The position numbers and the translations under genes were made by a program. Under the pieces are notes generated by a model that saw nothing but the letters and a program-made list of their open reading frames with translations, was not told where the DNA came from and did no database searches. DNA of 64,000 nt, taken from assembly GCA_033239125.1 (NCBI GenBank), contig BSWB01000006.1, positions 30,558,001 through 30,622,000 on the forward strand, given 5' to 3'. This DNA is from Fagopyrum homotropicum. Taxonomy: Eukaryota; Streptophyta; Magnoliopsida; Caryophyllales; Polygonaceae. Shown in pieces: positions 26,817 through 37,665 of this stretch. The first letter of the stretch is position 1. Each line of letters opens with the position of its first letter.

Positions 26817-27400
26817 TAGGGGTGGCACGGGATGAGATTTAGATCATTTCACATCTCATCTTGACTATTATACATGGGACGGGATCCAAAAGAACATTTT
26901 TTTTAAAAGAATTTCATTAGGACCAGGACGGGATGGAACAAGACATGACTAATTCCATTTGATCTATAATTGTCTATAGTGTTTAATTTTACGATTTACA
27001 CACAAAAATAGTAGTGTATACCAGGACGTAGAACTTTGCACCTCTTCAAGATATGCGTCTTTTAAGAAACAAAATTTGTCAAATATCATTCGATTTACAC
27101 AAAAAATGTTTAGTAAATGCACCCCAAATCAAACCCCCTTTACCTTCCAACTTCAATTTAATGAAAGTGGTAAAAATTGAAGGGGTACACAAACATAACA
27201 TAAATAAAAAAGGGCCTATTTGACAAACTTTCAAATATATAGCTAATTTTTTTTGGGATTCAGCTTTATTGATATTTTAAACTAAAATTAGTATATAAAG
27301 GATGAAACGGGTCTAGCAGGATGAAGAATAAGACTCATATCCCACCGGGATTGGGACGAGATCGGGATTTGCAGGATTAATAGAATTTGTCCCACCCCTA
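26817..27400. mobile_element. hAT-like MITE with TAGGGGTGG termini
   Basis: Ends TAGGGGTGGCACGGGAT and the complement of its right end TAGGGGTGGGACAAA. Interior holds several 'gggacgggat' type words. Flanking octamers TTTTTCAT and GTTTTCGC share only the central TTTTC, so the target duplication is at best decayed. 584 bp, non-coding. Confidence 0.6.
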
Positions 27401-27704
27401 GTTTTCGCAGCAGTTTTTTTTCCCTTGAAAATGGTTGAAAATATATCACAAACCGATTCGAATAAAAAGAAAGTAGGTTTATGTGTTTTCCTAGCTTTTT
27501 GTTGTTGGTTACCATGACCAATTCGAGTAGAAAGTATAGATATCTTTACATGTTTCGTATCTTTCCGGTATTGGTTTATCAGGCAAAATTTATGCACGAT
27601 TTAATAGTTTTTAATTTTTGGATTATTTTGTTATATGGATAATAATTTATATTACTTTCTTGATTATTTCAATTATAAATTATAATACATAACCAAACTA
27701 TTAA

Positions 27705-27996
27705 GGGGCCGTTTGGTTCCAACTCCGGAAACGGAAACAGAATAGAAACGAATTTAGTCCGTATGTAAATATATATTCATGAAATTTTATGGAATCATTT
27801 CTTGTTTTTACATGCAAAATGCACTTGTCTCCCCATATTTTGTTACACTATAGGGTATCAAAAGTAATCAAATTCAACTTCAATTACATCAAATCACAAG
27901 AAATGATTCCAACAACTTTCATGAACAAGAGTATACATATAGACTAGATTCGTTTCCATTCCGTTTCCGATTCCGGAGTTCAAACCAAACGGGCCC
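27705..27996. mobile_element. PIF/Harbinger (Tourist-like) MITE, 292 bp
   Basis: Terminal inverted repeats GGGGCCGTTTGGTT and AACCAAACGGGCCC, flanked on both sides by the 3-bp duplication TAA (27702-27704, 27997-27999). The inverted similarity continues inward through 'ccggaaacggaa'. No coding capacity. Confidence 0.88.
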
Positions 27997-28170
27997 TAAA
28001 TCTAATTATAATGGTAATATTATGCTTCAATTTTAAATTATTTAATGTAATTATAACTAGTATAGGGTTATTAATTACAAACATTTAAAATTAAGGGTGT
28101 TTTATGCTAAAAATTTATAGAGAGGGGTATATTACAATAGAGTAATAAATAAGAATGTCTGAAAAAATTT

Positions 28171-28784
28171 GCATGCTTAAAGTGTGTTGGGTTATATGGG
28201 GGTAAAACTTAAAAGAGACTTAAAGGGGTAAAAAAACTCCAATCCCATAAAATAGATTAATTATAATTTCTTCAAAGTTAGATAACTCATATATGGACGC
28301 TTCCAATCATTGTGAATGGACAAGTATACGTTAACATTAATAGTTAAAAGTAGAGTATTTATGCTGCAAGTTTATGACCAAATAAAGAACAACGACAGCA
28401 AGTAACTAGCATTTCAAAACTAAATAATGTTGGATAAGAATGATAATATCAATTTGTGGATCATAGATTCATTTCTGAAAGTAACATCAATCAACACTAA
28501 TCATATAATTGACATCACACAATTTTTAAATATTTTTGGATAAGGTTGTTACATCAACAAAACATAAGCCATGCATATTCCATTTAAATCAACCATTGTG
28601 TATGTACATTATTTTACTACAAATTGTGAACTCAATAGTTTTTAATGAAATTTTATAATACATAGTTACATTGATGGTTAAATGACGTAATTGTGAGTCT
28701 ACAATATTGTTCGTCTTACTTTTCTACAAAAATAATAGACGATAATAAAATAATGATGAAACAAGGGAAGGAAGTATGTATTAG
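28171..28784. other. Intergenic DNA left of copia element III
   Basis: No gene, TIR or tandem array seen. Confidence 0.4.
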
Positions 28785-28866
28785 TGTGAGAATATGATAA
28801 ATTTTTCTTAGGGTTTTCATCGACTCATGAGTCATATTAATGACAAATGTATTTACAATAATTACA
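28785..28866 (-). repeat. 3' LTR of copia element III (82 bp)
   Basis: Plus-strand ends TGTGAGAATATG and CAATAATTACA. About 85% identical to the right copy. Among the shortest LTRs one expects on a coding element. Confidence 0.85.
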
Positions 28867-31800
28867 AAGACCCTTTGTAAAAATGTCTGCATACTGAAAA
28901 GCCGTTGGAACGTGAAGAACACGTATGTGACCGCGGGCAACCTTATCACGGACAAAGTGAATGTCAATCTCGATATGTTTGGTTCGTTGGTGTTGAACCG
29001 GGTTGCTGGCAAGGTACGTTGCGGAGATATTATCAGTGTAAACCACAGAAGCTTTGGTAAGAGGGCAGTGAAGCTCAAGCAGTAAATTGCGTAACCAGGA
29101 ACATTCTGACACAACATTGGCAACTTCTCTATATTCTGCCTCGGCGCTGGAGCGGGAAACCACAGATTGGCGTTTGGCAGACCATGAAATTAAGGTGTAA
29201 TTGAAGAAGACACAATAACCGGAGGTAGAGCGGCGGGTATCAGGACATCCAGCCCAGTCGGCATCTGTATAAGCAATTAGATCTGACTTCTGAAAAGGAG
29301 AAATGGTTATACCTAAAGACGAGGTGTTTGAAATGTAGCGTATGATACGCTTAAGGGCAGCAAAGTGAGCTTCTCTGGATCATGCATGAAAAGGCAAACT
29401 TGCTGTACTACATAACTTATATCAGGACGCGTGAAAGTGAGGTATTGAAGTGCTGCAGCTAAACTTCGGTACAACGTCGGATCACTTACTGGTGGACCAG
29501 AAGACGCACTCAATTTTATAGAGGGTTCAGCAGGTGTAGCAGAAGGTTTACAGTTGGTCATTTTGGCACGTTCAACAATTTCCTTGGCGTACTTGTCTTG
29601 AGATAAGAATAAACCAGAGGAACTCCGACGAACTAAAACGCCCAAAAAATATGATAACTGCCCGAGATCTTTTAGAGCAAATTCCTTACTGAGAAGTATG
29701 ACCAGATGAGTGCGGAGCTCATCAGATGATGCGGTAAGAATGATGTCATCAACATAAAGCAGTAGATAAGCAATGTTGGAGCCATGACGGTAGATGAAGA
29801 GGGAGGAATCACTCTTGCTGCCGATGAACCCAATTTGAAGTAAAAAGCCTGCAAAACGCTGAAACCATGCTCTAGGTGTCTGCTTAAGACCATATAGAGA
29901 TTTCTGCAATAAGCATACATGATTAGGTTTAGATGAGTCTCGAAAACCTAGAGGTTGAAACATATAGACCGTCTCATTCAGATGCCCGTGGAAAAAGACA
30001 TTTTGAACGTCAAGTTGATGTATGGACCAAGAGCGGGACACGGAAAGGGTAAGGACTGTCCTGATAGTGGCCGGTTTCATAACTGGGCTGAATGTTTCTT
30101 CACCGTCAATACCAACTTGCTGGGAACATCCATTTGCAACCAACCGAGCTTTATAACGTTCAAGAGAACCATCAGACCTGTACTTATGACGAAAAATTCA
30201 CATACATCATACAATGCTAGCCTAAACAGGACGAGGAACCAGTGCCCAAATCTTGTTCCGCATAAGGGCTCGATATTCGTCGACCATGGCAGTGTTCCAC
30301 TGCGGGTCTTGGAGAGCTACATTGTGGGATTTAGGTATGGGGGATATTTTTGTGGTGGAGACGGAAAGGTCAAAGATTGGTTTAGGTTTGGTGATTCCGG
30401 ATTGGCTGCAAGTGTGAGGGCGGGTCTGCGTAATCACCGTACGTTGGTGGATGGTCATTATTTAATGAGTAGGACACGTGGCTGGGGGGAAGAGCTATTT
30501 GAGGTGGGATGGGTGAGTGAGGGAGTTGTAGGCTGTTACGCTGAGGGCTGTTACAACTTGGACTGGGAAGGGAAGTTGGGCCATCAGGTAATGGGCCAAG
30601 AAAGGGGGATAGCGTAGGGGAGGGCTGCTGGGAGGTGTTGGGCCTGTGGGGCCTATGCTGAGCTGCTGGGCCGGCAAGGAATAGGCCAGAGGATGGGCCA
30701 GGTGAGTCAGCGAGCGTAGGGGTGGGTTCTGGGACGGCTGGGCCGAGTCCGAAGGATTGAGAGCGGTAGCCTGAGTGCGCATTTCAGCATGATAAGGAGA
30801 AATATCCGGGTCACTCGGAAAAATTGGGGATGGGGATGATGATGTGGCAAAAGGAAAAATTGACTCGTCAAAGGTGACGTGGCGGGAAAGGATAATTTTT
30901 TGTGTTGCTAATTCGAAGCATTTGTACCCACGACGTTTAGTCGAATATCCTAAAAAAACACAAGGGGTGGAACGGGGTTGGAGTTTATGAGAAGTGGTGG
31001 CACTTTGATTGGGATAACAAAGGCAACCGAAGACTCGGAGATGAGAGTAGGAGGGTGTTGTTGAGTACAACACTTGGGTGGGTGACCGATTTTTGATTGT
31101 GGTGGAAGGTAAGATATTAAGAAGATAGCAGGACATGTCTAAGGCATGTGGCCAAAAGAAAGCGGGAAGAAAAGTATGGAAAAGAAGAGAACGTATCATA
31201 TTAGTGATGGTACGTATAATGCGTTCGGCCTTGCCGTTTTGGGGTGAAATGTAGGGACAAGAGAAACATAAGACAATTCCATGAGAGGTGAAGAAGCGAT
31301 GAAAATTAGAGTTATCGAATTCTCTACCCATGTCACATTGAAAAGTTTTAATTGATTTATTGAATTGGGTCTTTACTAGTTGATGAAATTGCACAAAAAG
31401 ATCGAAAATTTGAGATTTAAATTTTATAGGGAATACCCATAAAAAATGGGAAAAATAATCAAGAAACAAAAGATGATATTTGAAACCATCTTTGCTCTCA
31501 ATTGGAGAGGTCCAAAGACCACTATGAATGATATCAAAAGGTGCAAAAGTAGTGGTAATAGACCGTTCAAAAGATAACTTATGATATTTTCCTAACTGAC
31601 AAGCGTGACATAGAGAGGAGGATGACTCCTTCTTATAACGAAAAAGAGAAGAATTTCAAAGTAAATCTAGAACAAGAGCACCGGGATGACCTAGACGAGC
31701 GTGCCAAAGACTTGGTGACTCTAAGAAGAGAGCGTGGACGTGGGAAGACTTGGTGACCGGATAAAGTTCCCCGTAGCTATTGCATCTCAGGCGAACCGCC

Positions 31801-32123
31801 CCCGTTTGAAGATCCTTCACAGAAAAACCAAAAGGGTCAAACTCGACACTAGCAAGGTTTTCAAAAGTGAAACGTCTAACGGAAACAAGGTTTTTGACAA
31901 TTTTTGGTACAACAAGGACATTGGATAAGCGTAATGGTTGGGTCGAGGTGGGAAAGCTGGTTTCTCCAATACCTGTAGATGGAATACACATGCCATTGCC
32001 AACAATTATAGAATTTGATGGATCATTATGCGAAATAGACGAGAGTATACGTGGAGTATGAGTCATGTGTGAAGCGGCGCCTGTGTCCATGTACCAATTA
32101 TTGTCCGTCGGATTTAAGAACAT
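28867..32123 (-). pseudogene. copia element III pol (protease, integrase, RT, RNase H)
   Basis: From 32123 leftwards: protease WYMDTGAASHMT (active DTG intact); pre-integrase LWHARLGHPG; a stop near 31653; integrase (about 31640-30800) with LFLDYFSHFLW, FQCDMGREFDN and PQNGKAER, so D, D and E are present; a proline/serine-rich linker; stops near 30490 and 30220; RT (about 30200-29400) with LDVQNVFFHG, LYGLKQTPRAW and the catalytic LLLYVDDIIL near 29740; then a frameshift near 29370 and RNase H to about 28880 with SRSSAEAEYR and HIEIDIHFVRDKV. It would copy element RNA into DNA and integrate it, but cannot be translated as one polyprotein. Confidence 0.9.
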
Positions 32124-33149
32124 AATAGCAAACGCATTATCTAATGCAATGGGCTGAAAATCAGCTTGCAGATGGGCCTGTTATGATACTGGGCCGAGTA
32201 AACTAGGCTGGGGGAGCTGTTGGGGGTATGGGCAGACGGGCCTGTGGACAGTTGGGCCAGTGGGGTACCAAGGTGAAGCTTGTGGGCCTTGGGGAAACTG
32301 GGCTGAGGGCTGGTGCACAGGGAACCATCCAGCGTTAGGACGCCACACATACCGCGTCGCTGCCTGCTGGCCAAAGGAGCTGCTGGACTGCCGTTTGCCC
32401 TTCCGCCCCCGATTCCGGCGCTGCTGCTGGTCCGAGTTGGCAGAGGAAGACCCACCAGATGTCGGCGCCGGAGGGTGACGTTGCTCCTAACGTTGGGCTG
32501 CAGTAAGGGCCGTTTTGGACTACGTTGATCCGGATTGCGCAGCCATACGGGTTTCTTCAAGTTGCAATTGAGAACGGGTTTTGGTGAAGGACGGAAGGGG
32601 GTCAGATTGCTGAATGAAGCTTGCCGCAGCGTTGTATTCAGCGGGTAGTCCCGAAATTAGTTGTAGAACAAGTCGGGTTTCAGGGACCGGTGAACCAACG
32701 CCCTTGAGTTGATCCGCAAGAGACTTGAGTTGTAAGCAGTAAGCATTAATTGAGGAGAATCCGGATAACTTACAATTGGAGAACTCGTGTTCGAGGTAGA
32801 CGGCACGGGTGTTCTTGTTGTCCTGGAAGATGTCCCTGACTCGATTCCAAGCTTGAAGAGCCGTATCATCCGAGTCCAGAATTTGCAAGAGGATTTCCCG
32901 TGAAACCGTACTGTAGATCCATTGAAGAACCGCAACGTCAACTTGTAGCCATAACGAATCATCAATATCCGCTGGTTTGGGAACTTTCTCATCGATGTGA
33001 TCGAGCACGTTGTGTGCTTTCGCAGTAACCCGAAATAAGGTGACCCAGGAAGCGTATGGAGTGTCATGGTCAAGGACGAGAGCAATGTTGTTCTTGATAT
33101 TGGAGATTCCGAGGGCGGAATGGAATGAAGGTTTCCGTTCAGCAGCCAT
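32124..33149 (-). pseudogene. copia element III gag
   Basis: ATG at 33149 opens 209 codons with the UBN2/Retrotran_gag fold signature (LWLQVDVAVLQWIYSTVS; ARAVYLEHEFSNCKL-like; LISGLPAEYN). A TAG near 32520 and another near 32490 interrupt the frame before an R/G-, then Q/P-rich nucleocapsid-like tail that joins the protease frame. I see no CCHC knuckle in the tail, which is basic instead (RRNRGRKGKR). Confidence 0.85.
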
Positions 33150-33239
33150 CGAAGAATGGAGGAAGGGGAAATACCGGCGAGAAGGGAAACAGCCGTAGGG
33201 TTTTGAGAAAGGTGGAAGTAGGTTTAGAGGAACGAAGAG

Positions 33240-33249
33240 TCTGATACCA
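33240..33249 (-). other. Primer-binding site of copia element III
   Basis: TGGTATCAGA on the minus strand, matching initiator tRNA-Met, directly adjoining the LTR. Confidence 0.85.
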
Positions 33250-33331
33250 TGTGAGAATATGTTAAATTCCCCTTAGAATTTCCATCGACTCATGGATCAT
33301 ATTAATAGCAAACGTATTTACAATAATTACA
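33250..33331 (-). repeat. 5' LTR of copia element III (82 bp)
   Basis: Partner of 28785-28866; the same ends and length. Confidence 0.85.
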
Positions 33332-34565
33332 AAGAAAACCCGCTATAATATTCTATTTACGTATGCGTGCTATCAATTAGAAATGACAAAATCTATTCTA
33401 ATATATCCATGCACTAATTTGGTTGATTGCTAGATTTCTTTACGTGTCTGAAGGGATTAATATATATATAAATAATCCTTTGTAAATAAGACTAGTATAT
33501 GTATATTGCACGCTATGCATACGTACGTGCTCCTTATTCTAAGTCCTCAATCATTACAAAACTAGGAGAGTTTATGAACAAACTAGTTTAGGAATGCCAT
33601 ATTTTCACTGTTGTATGAATGCATGCCTCATCTAAACATGCAAGTATTCTCAATATTCTGCATAGTGGATCTGAGTGGCCTTTTACTAGGAGTTTATGGG
33701 TTCCGTTGATAACTATGAGTTTACTTGACTCGAAGTTTATTATCAGTTCAAGATGAAATTAATTGATAGTTAAAATCAGTATTTGATTGAACGAGTTTTT
33801 TTTTTTTTATATAAGTTTGACGGTGTTTAAAAAAAGAAAGTTAATGTCACTAGTTTACGTTATAAAATTACTTCCAAAAATTTACTTTTCATTCAATATT
33901 AATATCTATAAGATTATATTTTTAATATATCATTCAGTATTCAATTAGGTCCATAAACTCCCACAATGATGTAGCTTATAAAACAAAAAGAATATAAACT
34001 ACAATAAGTTATCACAATCTCTCCATAAGTTTGTGAACCCACACACTCACTTTCAAGCTTCTTATTTTTCATTAGCTTCGTAAGTTCCATAAGCTCTTAA
34101 AATAAGCTTCAACTTCAACTCTAAGAAGCCAAATGTTTCCAAACGAACCTAACATCACACTAAAACAACGATCATTTTTTGAAAATTCTAGATGGTGCCT
34201 TTATACTTTTGACTTTTCCGAATTATTCTCGAGGGTTTTTCAGTTTCTGGATAGTACCACTGAGTTTCAAACTTTTTCGCATTATACTCTTCTACCATCC
34301 ATAAATTGATATTTTGAGAGAAAAAAATAAATCAATATTATTTACTAGTTACTAAAAATAATAATTTTAAAGATATAGATAATTTATTAAATAAATAACT
34401 CATATTGTTCCCTTAAAATACTAAGTATTAATTTACAAGTGGTAAAGGTCCAAGGATCACCTTATCAGCCTTGTTTTTTCCCCCTCTTCTTCATGACTGC
34501 TTAAACGGTGGTTAATCCGGTCCATGACAGAAAATTTACACTCCAAAGTTTGAATTTGGCTAGCT
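33332..34565. other. Upstream region of GLOX gene 2
   Basis: No gene or complete transposon seen. AT-rich, with GA/TC-poor sequence until about 34480, where it becomes less AT-rich approaching the promoter. Confidence 0.4.
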
Positions 34566-34575
34566 CTATTTAAAC
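34566..34575 (+). promoter_or_regulatory. Probable TATA box of GLOX gene 2
   Basis: CTATTTAAAC, about 110 bases before the ATG. A weaker alternative is TCATATATACC at 34624-34634, which would leave a very short 5' UTR. Confidence 0.45.
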
Positions 34576-34680
34576 ACCGACGCAACCACCTTTAAATCGT
34601 CCATTCACAGACACACTGTCTTATCATATATACCCTACTTCAACTTCACGCTATACACATCACACAAACCAAACACAACA

Positions 34681-36336
34681 ATGCGTAACATGTCAAACTC
34701 TTTGATACTCTCCTTCACGATAACCACCCTCCTCCTCATCTTCTCTATCGCCTCCAACGCCGCCCCCGGCTCCTGGCAGCTCCTTCAGCATAATGTCGGC
34801 GTCTCCGCCATGCACATGCAACTCCTCCCAACCGACCGAGTCATCCTCTTCGACCGAACCAATTTCGGCCCATCCAACATCTCCTTGCCCACCAACAAAT
34901 GCCGCTCCAATGACCTTGTCCTTAAACCCGACTGCACTGCCCACTCCGTTGAATACAACGTCCTTTCCAACAAATTCCGGCCTCTCACCGTCCTCACCGA
35001 CACCTGGTGTTCCTCTGGATCCCTCCTCCCCGACGGCAGTCTCGCCCAATCCGGCGGTTCTTTCGAAGGTGAGAAGAATATCCGCATTTTTAACCCTGAT
35101 TGTAAAAAGGTACCTTCTTGTGACTGGACCGAGCTCGATGAAAAGCTCCTTGTCCCTCGTTGGTACGCCTCCAACCACCGTCTCCCCGACGGTCGGATGA
35201 TCGTTGTAGGCGGCCGTGCGCAATTCAACTACGAATTCTATCCAAAAACCGAAACCCAAAAAACCCTCCAAAACCTCCCATTCTTATCCGACACCAATGA
35301 CAAGGCCGATGAAAATAATCTTTATCCTTACGTCTTCCTCAACGTAGATGGAAACCTCTTCATTTTCGCAAATAACCGAGCCATTCTACTAGACTACACA
35401 AACAACCTTGTTGTTCGGACCTACCCCACAATCCCGGGAGGCGAACCGCGATCCTACCCGTCTACTGGATCTGCTGTCTTGCTTCCTCTGAAGAAAATCG
35501 ATTCAAAGAACCTAGAAGCTGAGGTTTTGGTTTGTGGAGGCGCACCTAAGGGCGCCTTCGGGGATGCCATAAATGGGAAATTTGTTGAAGCTCTCAATAC
35601 TTGTGCACGGATCAAAATAACCGACCCAGACCCGGTTTGGTCCATGGAGACCATGCCAATGCCACGTGTCATGAGTGACATGGTCTTGCTCCCCAATGGC
35701 CGGGTCTTGATCATAAACGGAGTCGGATCCGGGTCAGCCGGATGGTATCTAGGGAGAAATCCGGTTCTAACACCAATCATCTACAACCCGGAAGGACCTG
35801 TTGGAACTAGGTTTAAGGTTCAAGCAGCTTCGAACATTCCGAGGGTTTATCATTCGACGGCGGTACTATTGCGCGACGGAAGAGTGTTAGTCGGCGGAAG
35901 TAACACCAATAGCGCTTACAATTTCACCAATGTACTTTACCCAACGGACCTAAGTCTCGAGGCGTTTTCGCCATCCTATTTGGACAAAAAAAAGGCGAAT
36001 TTACGACCATCGATTTCATCTCCGGCTTCGAAGTCATTTATCGGGTATAAATCGACGGTGAAGATCGTGTTTTCGTTGGTCGGAGGTATAGTTGGTGATG
36101 AAAAGAACGTGAAAGTGACGATTGTGGCTCCGGCGTTCAATACACACTCGTTTTCTCAAGGGCAAAGGATGTTAGAACTCACGCGCATGGGGCGCGTGGT
36201 AAAGATTGGGAAAAGTAAGTATGAGATCGAAGTGAAAGGTCCGGGTTCTAAAGTCATTGCAATGCCTGGCTATTATATGTTGTTCGTGGTGCATCAACAT
36301 GTACCAAGTGATGGTATATGGGTGAACGTTCATTGA
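34681..36336 (+). CDS. Glyoxal/galactose oxidase-like radical-copper oxidase (GLOX type), gene 2, single exon
   Basis: 551 residues, complete and intronless. Residues 1-27 are a signal peptide (hydrophobic core about 8-22, cleavage likely before APG), so the protein should be secreted. N-terminal glyoxal oxidase domain about 40-290, kelch-like repeats to about 430, C-terminal DUF1929-type domain about 440-550. Copper/radical residues by family comparison: Cys110 and Tyr162 (thioether pair), Tyr390, His391 and His489. Expected to oxidise small aldehydes or primary alcohols and make H2O2 in the wall. An alternative start is Met4. The first half uses many C-ending codons and is distinctly GC-richer than the second. 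Substrate is not deducible. Confidence 0.96.
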   Translation: MRNMSNSLILSFTITTLLLIFSIASNAAPGSWQLLQHNVGVSAMHMQLLPTDRVILFDRTNFGPSNISLPTNKCRSNDLVLKPDCTAHSVEYNVLSNKFRPLTVLTDTWCSSGSLLPDGSLAQSGGSFEGEKNIRIFNPDCKKVPSCDWTELDEKLLVPRWYASNHRLPDGRMIVVGGRAQFNYEFYPKTETQKTLQNLPFLSDTNDKADENNLYPYVFLNVDGNLFIFANNRAILLDYTNNLVVRTYPTIPGGEPRSYPSTGSAVLLPLKKIDSKNLEAEVLVCGGAPKGAFGDAINGKFVEALNTCARIKITDPDPVWSMETMPMPRVMSDMVLLPNGRVLIINGVGSGSAGWYLGRNPVLTPIIYNPEGPVGTRFKVQAASNIPRVYHSTAVLLRDGRVLVGGSNTNSAYNFTNVLYPTDLSLEAFSPSYLDKKKANLRPSISSPASKSFIGYKSTVKIVFSLVGGIVGDEKNVKVTIVAPAFNTHSFSQGQRMLELTRMGRVVKIGKSKYEIEVKGPGSKVIAMPGYYMLFVVHQHVPSDGIWVNVH

Positions 36337-36576
36337 TTGTTTGGTGTTTCAATTGTGATTTGCTTTAAATGATTCTTGTTTTTGGGCTACAGGTTGGTGT
36401 TGCTTTTGAATTGTTAACTAGGGCAGGTTGTTTTATTAAAGAAGATGCTGAAATGTAATATTAATTTTATTTTAATTGTTCTTTATCAAGATTGCCGTGA
36501 GTTAAGATCACGGTTCAACTCTTATAAAGCAAAAGAGTAGTTAATATTCCTCTTTTGGATGGACATAGTTGCTCTT
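36337..36576 (+). other. 3' flank of GLOX gene 2
   Basis: Probable 3' UTR. A T-rich stretch with 'aaatgtaatattaatttt' near 36450 could serve as a plant polyadenylation region; no clear single AATAAA. Confidence 0.35.
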
Positions 36577-37353
36577 GTAGGATCATGGGCTTCATGTTAT
36601 ACTTTAAGCGAAAGCAGCCTATCATATTTATATATATTAACCCCTAAGATTTTCATTTTCTGCAGGCCTTCGAATATTCTAATTTTTAGAATTCTTGAAT
36701 TTCCTTAATGGTTATAAAAGACTATATATTGTGAGATCGATTAATAAACACTAGTTTCATGTGTTATAAGGACATATAGATGTCTAACTGATTAAATACA
36801 TGTGTATGGCGATACATATCGGACAAACTGATCTTATTCCTTCACATGATCCGATTGTAGAGTCATAAAAGATATTCATGATTAGTAAATTCCTTAGACA
36901 TGAGCGGGATATAGTTATCATTAAAGTGATGGTATATATTTGACGCTGTTAAACGCCGACCATAACAAGTAGTTATAAATGCAGTGATTGAGATTGAAAA
37001 ATTTTAAGTGGGAGAGATAGTCTTCCAGGATTGAATATGTCATCCTATTCCATGCATGACATGATGTATTTGGAAAGGGTTGTTCTCTCGGCCACTTGAA
37101 TAGTGAAAACTGTGAAATGCGTATGTATGCTCAGATAGATTAAGTTGTAATCATCATAATTAACAATTTGATCTCAAGAGTTCAAGAACCATACTTGATG
37201 TCAAAGATAATTTCCATCGTATAGTCAAGTAAAGACATTAAGTGACAAATGAGTTCTAATATTACACACTTGTTGTAAAGCACAAGTGAGAGATTGAAGA
37301 AATTGTGTCACTTACCCTAAGGTGCAATTACTGATTATGTTATCGAATGATAC

Positions 37354-37356
<3 letters not shown>
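36577..37356. mobile_element. Probable LTR-retrotransposon non-coding remnant
   Basis: It opens with TGTAGGATCATGGGCTTCA and contains 'aagtgggagagatag' (near 37010) and 'caagtgagagattgaag' (near 37280), strings like the polypurine tract and LTR start of a plant copia group I recall. No coding sequence and no partner copy here, so this rests on resemblance. Confidence 0.35.

Positions 37357-37424
<68 letters not shown>
37357..37424. repeat. (TA)n microsatellite
   Basis: About 33 TA units. Unlike the tract at 15191 it has no TIR element beside it. Confidence 0.97.
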
Positions 37425-37426
<2 letters not shown>

Positions 37427-37665
37427 CTGATGATATTAGGTAATCATAACGTTTTGCTAGAAACCAACTACGATTATCTACTTTATACGATAAATATGTT
37501 GCTAGTATCATCGGAGCCTACAAAGTCACACTCATTGGGTTGATAGACTGAATCATTTAATAAGGAGATATAATATGTAAGAGTATATATTTTTTAATTT
37601 TATATTCGATATAACATGAGAGTGTGTATTTATTAGATAATAAAGTGTTATTTTATAATAAGTAC

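Larger units (their letters stand above)
26150..28170. mobile_element. Long-inverted-repeat (foldback or MULE-like) element with two MITEs inside
   Basis: Sequence at about 26150-26430 reappears inverted at about 27630-28160: for example 'cacccttaattttcaaacg' against the complement of 'atttaaaattaagggtg', and 'gatataaattattaccc' against the complement near 27645. The right arm is interrupted by the PIF-type MITE at 27705-27996 and the centre by an hAT-like MITE at 26817-27400. No transposase seen. Exact ends and target duplication are unresolved. Confidence 0.55.
28785..33331 (-). mobile_element. Ty1/copia element III with 82-bp LTRs
   Basis: LTRs of exactly 82 bp (28785-28866 and 33250-33331; TGTGAG...AATTACA on the plus strand) differ at 12 positions, 11 of them transitions. 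The primer site TGGTATCAGA abuts the right LTR, and a purine tract (CAAAGGGTCTT) precedes the left LTR. Gag, protease, integrase, RT and RNase H follow in copia order over 4.4 kb. Flanking pentamers ATTAG and AAAGA do not match, so one edge may have been altered. Long open stretches suggest it is younger than copia element II, but it has stops and frameshifts. Confidence 0.9.

Noticed and set aside
28780..33336. Target duplication of copia element III
   Set aside because: Flanking pentamers ATTAG and AAAGA do not match, and shifting the LTR edge does not help.
34693..35271. 192-codon open stretch on the minus strand (and two more in other frames) across GLOX gene 2
   Set aside because: They are antisense or shifted shadows of a well-conserved coding sequence and have no recognisable domain.
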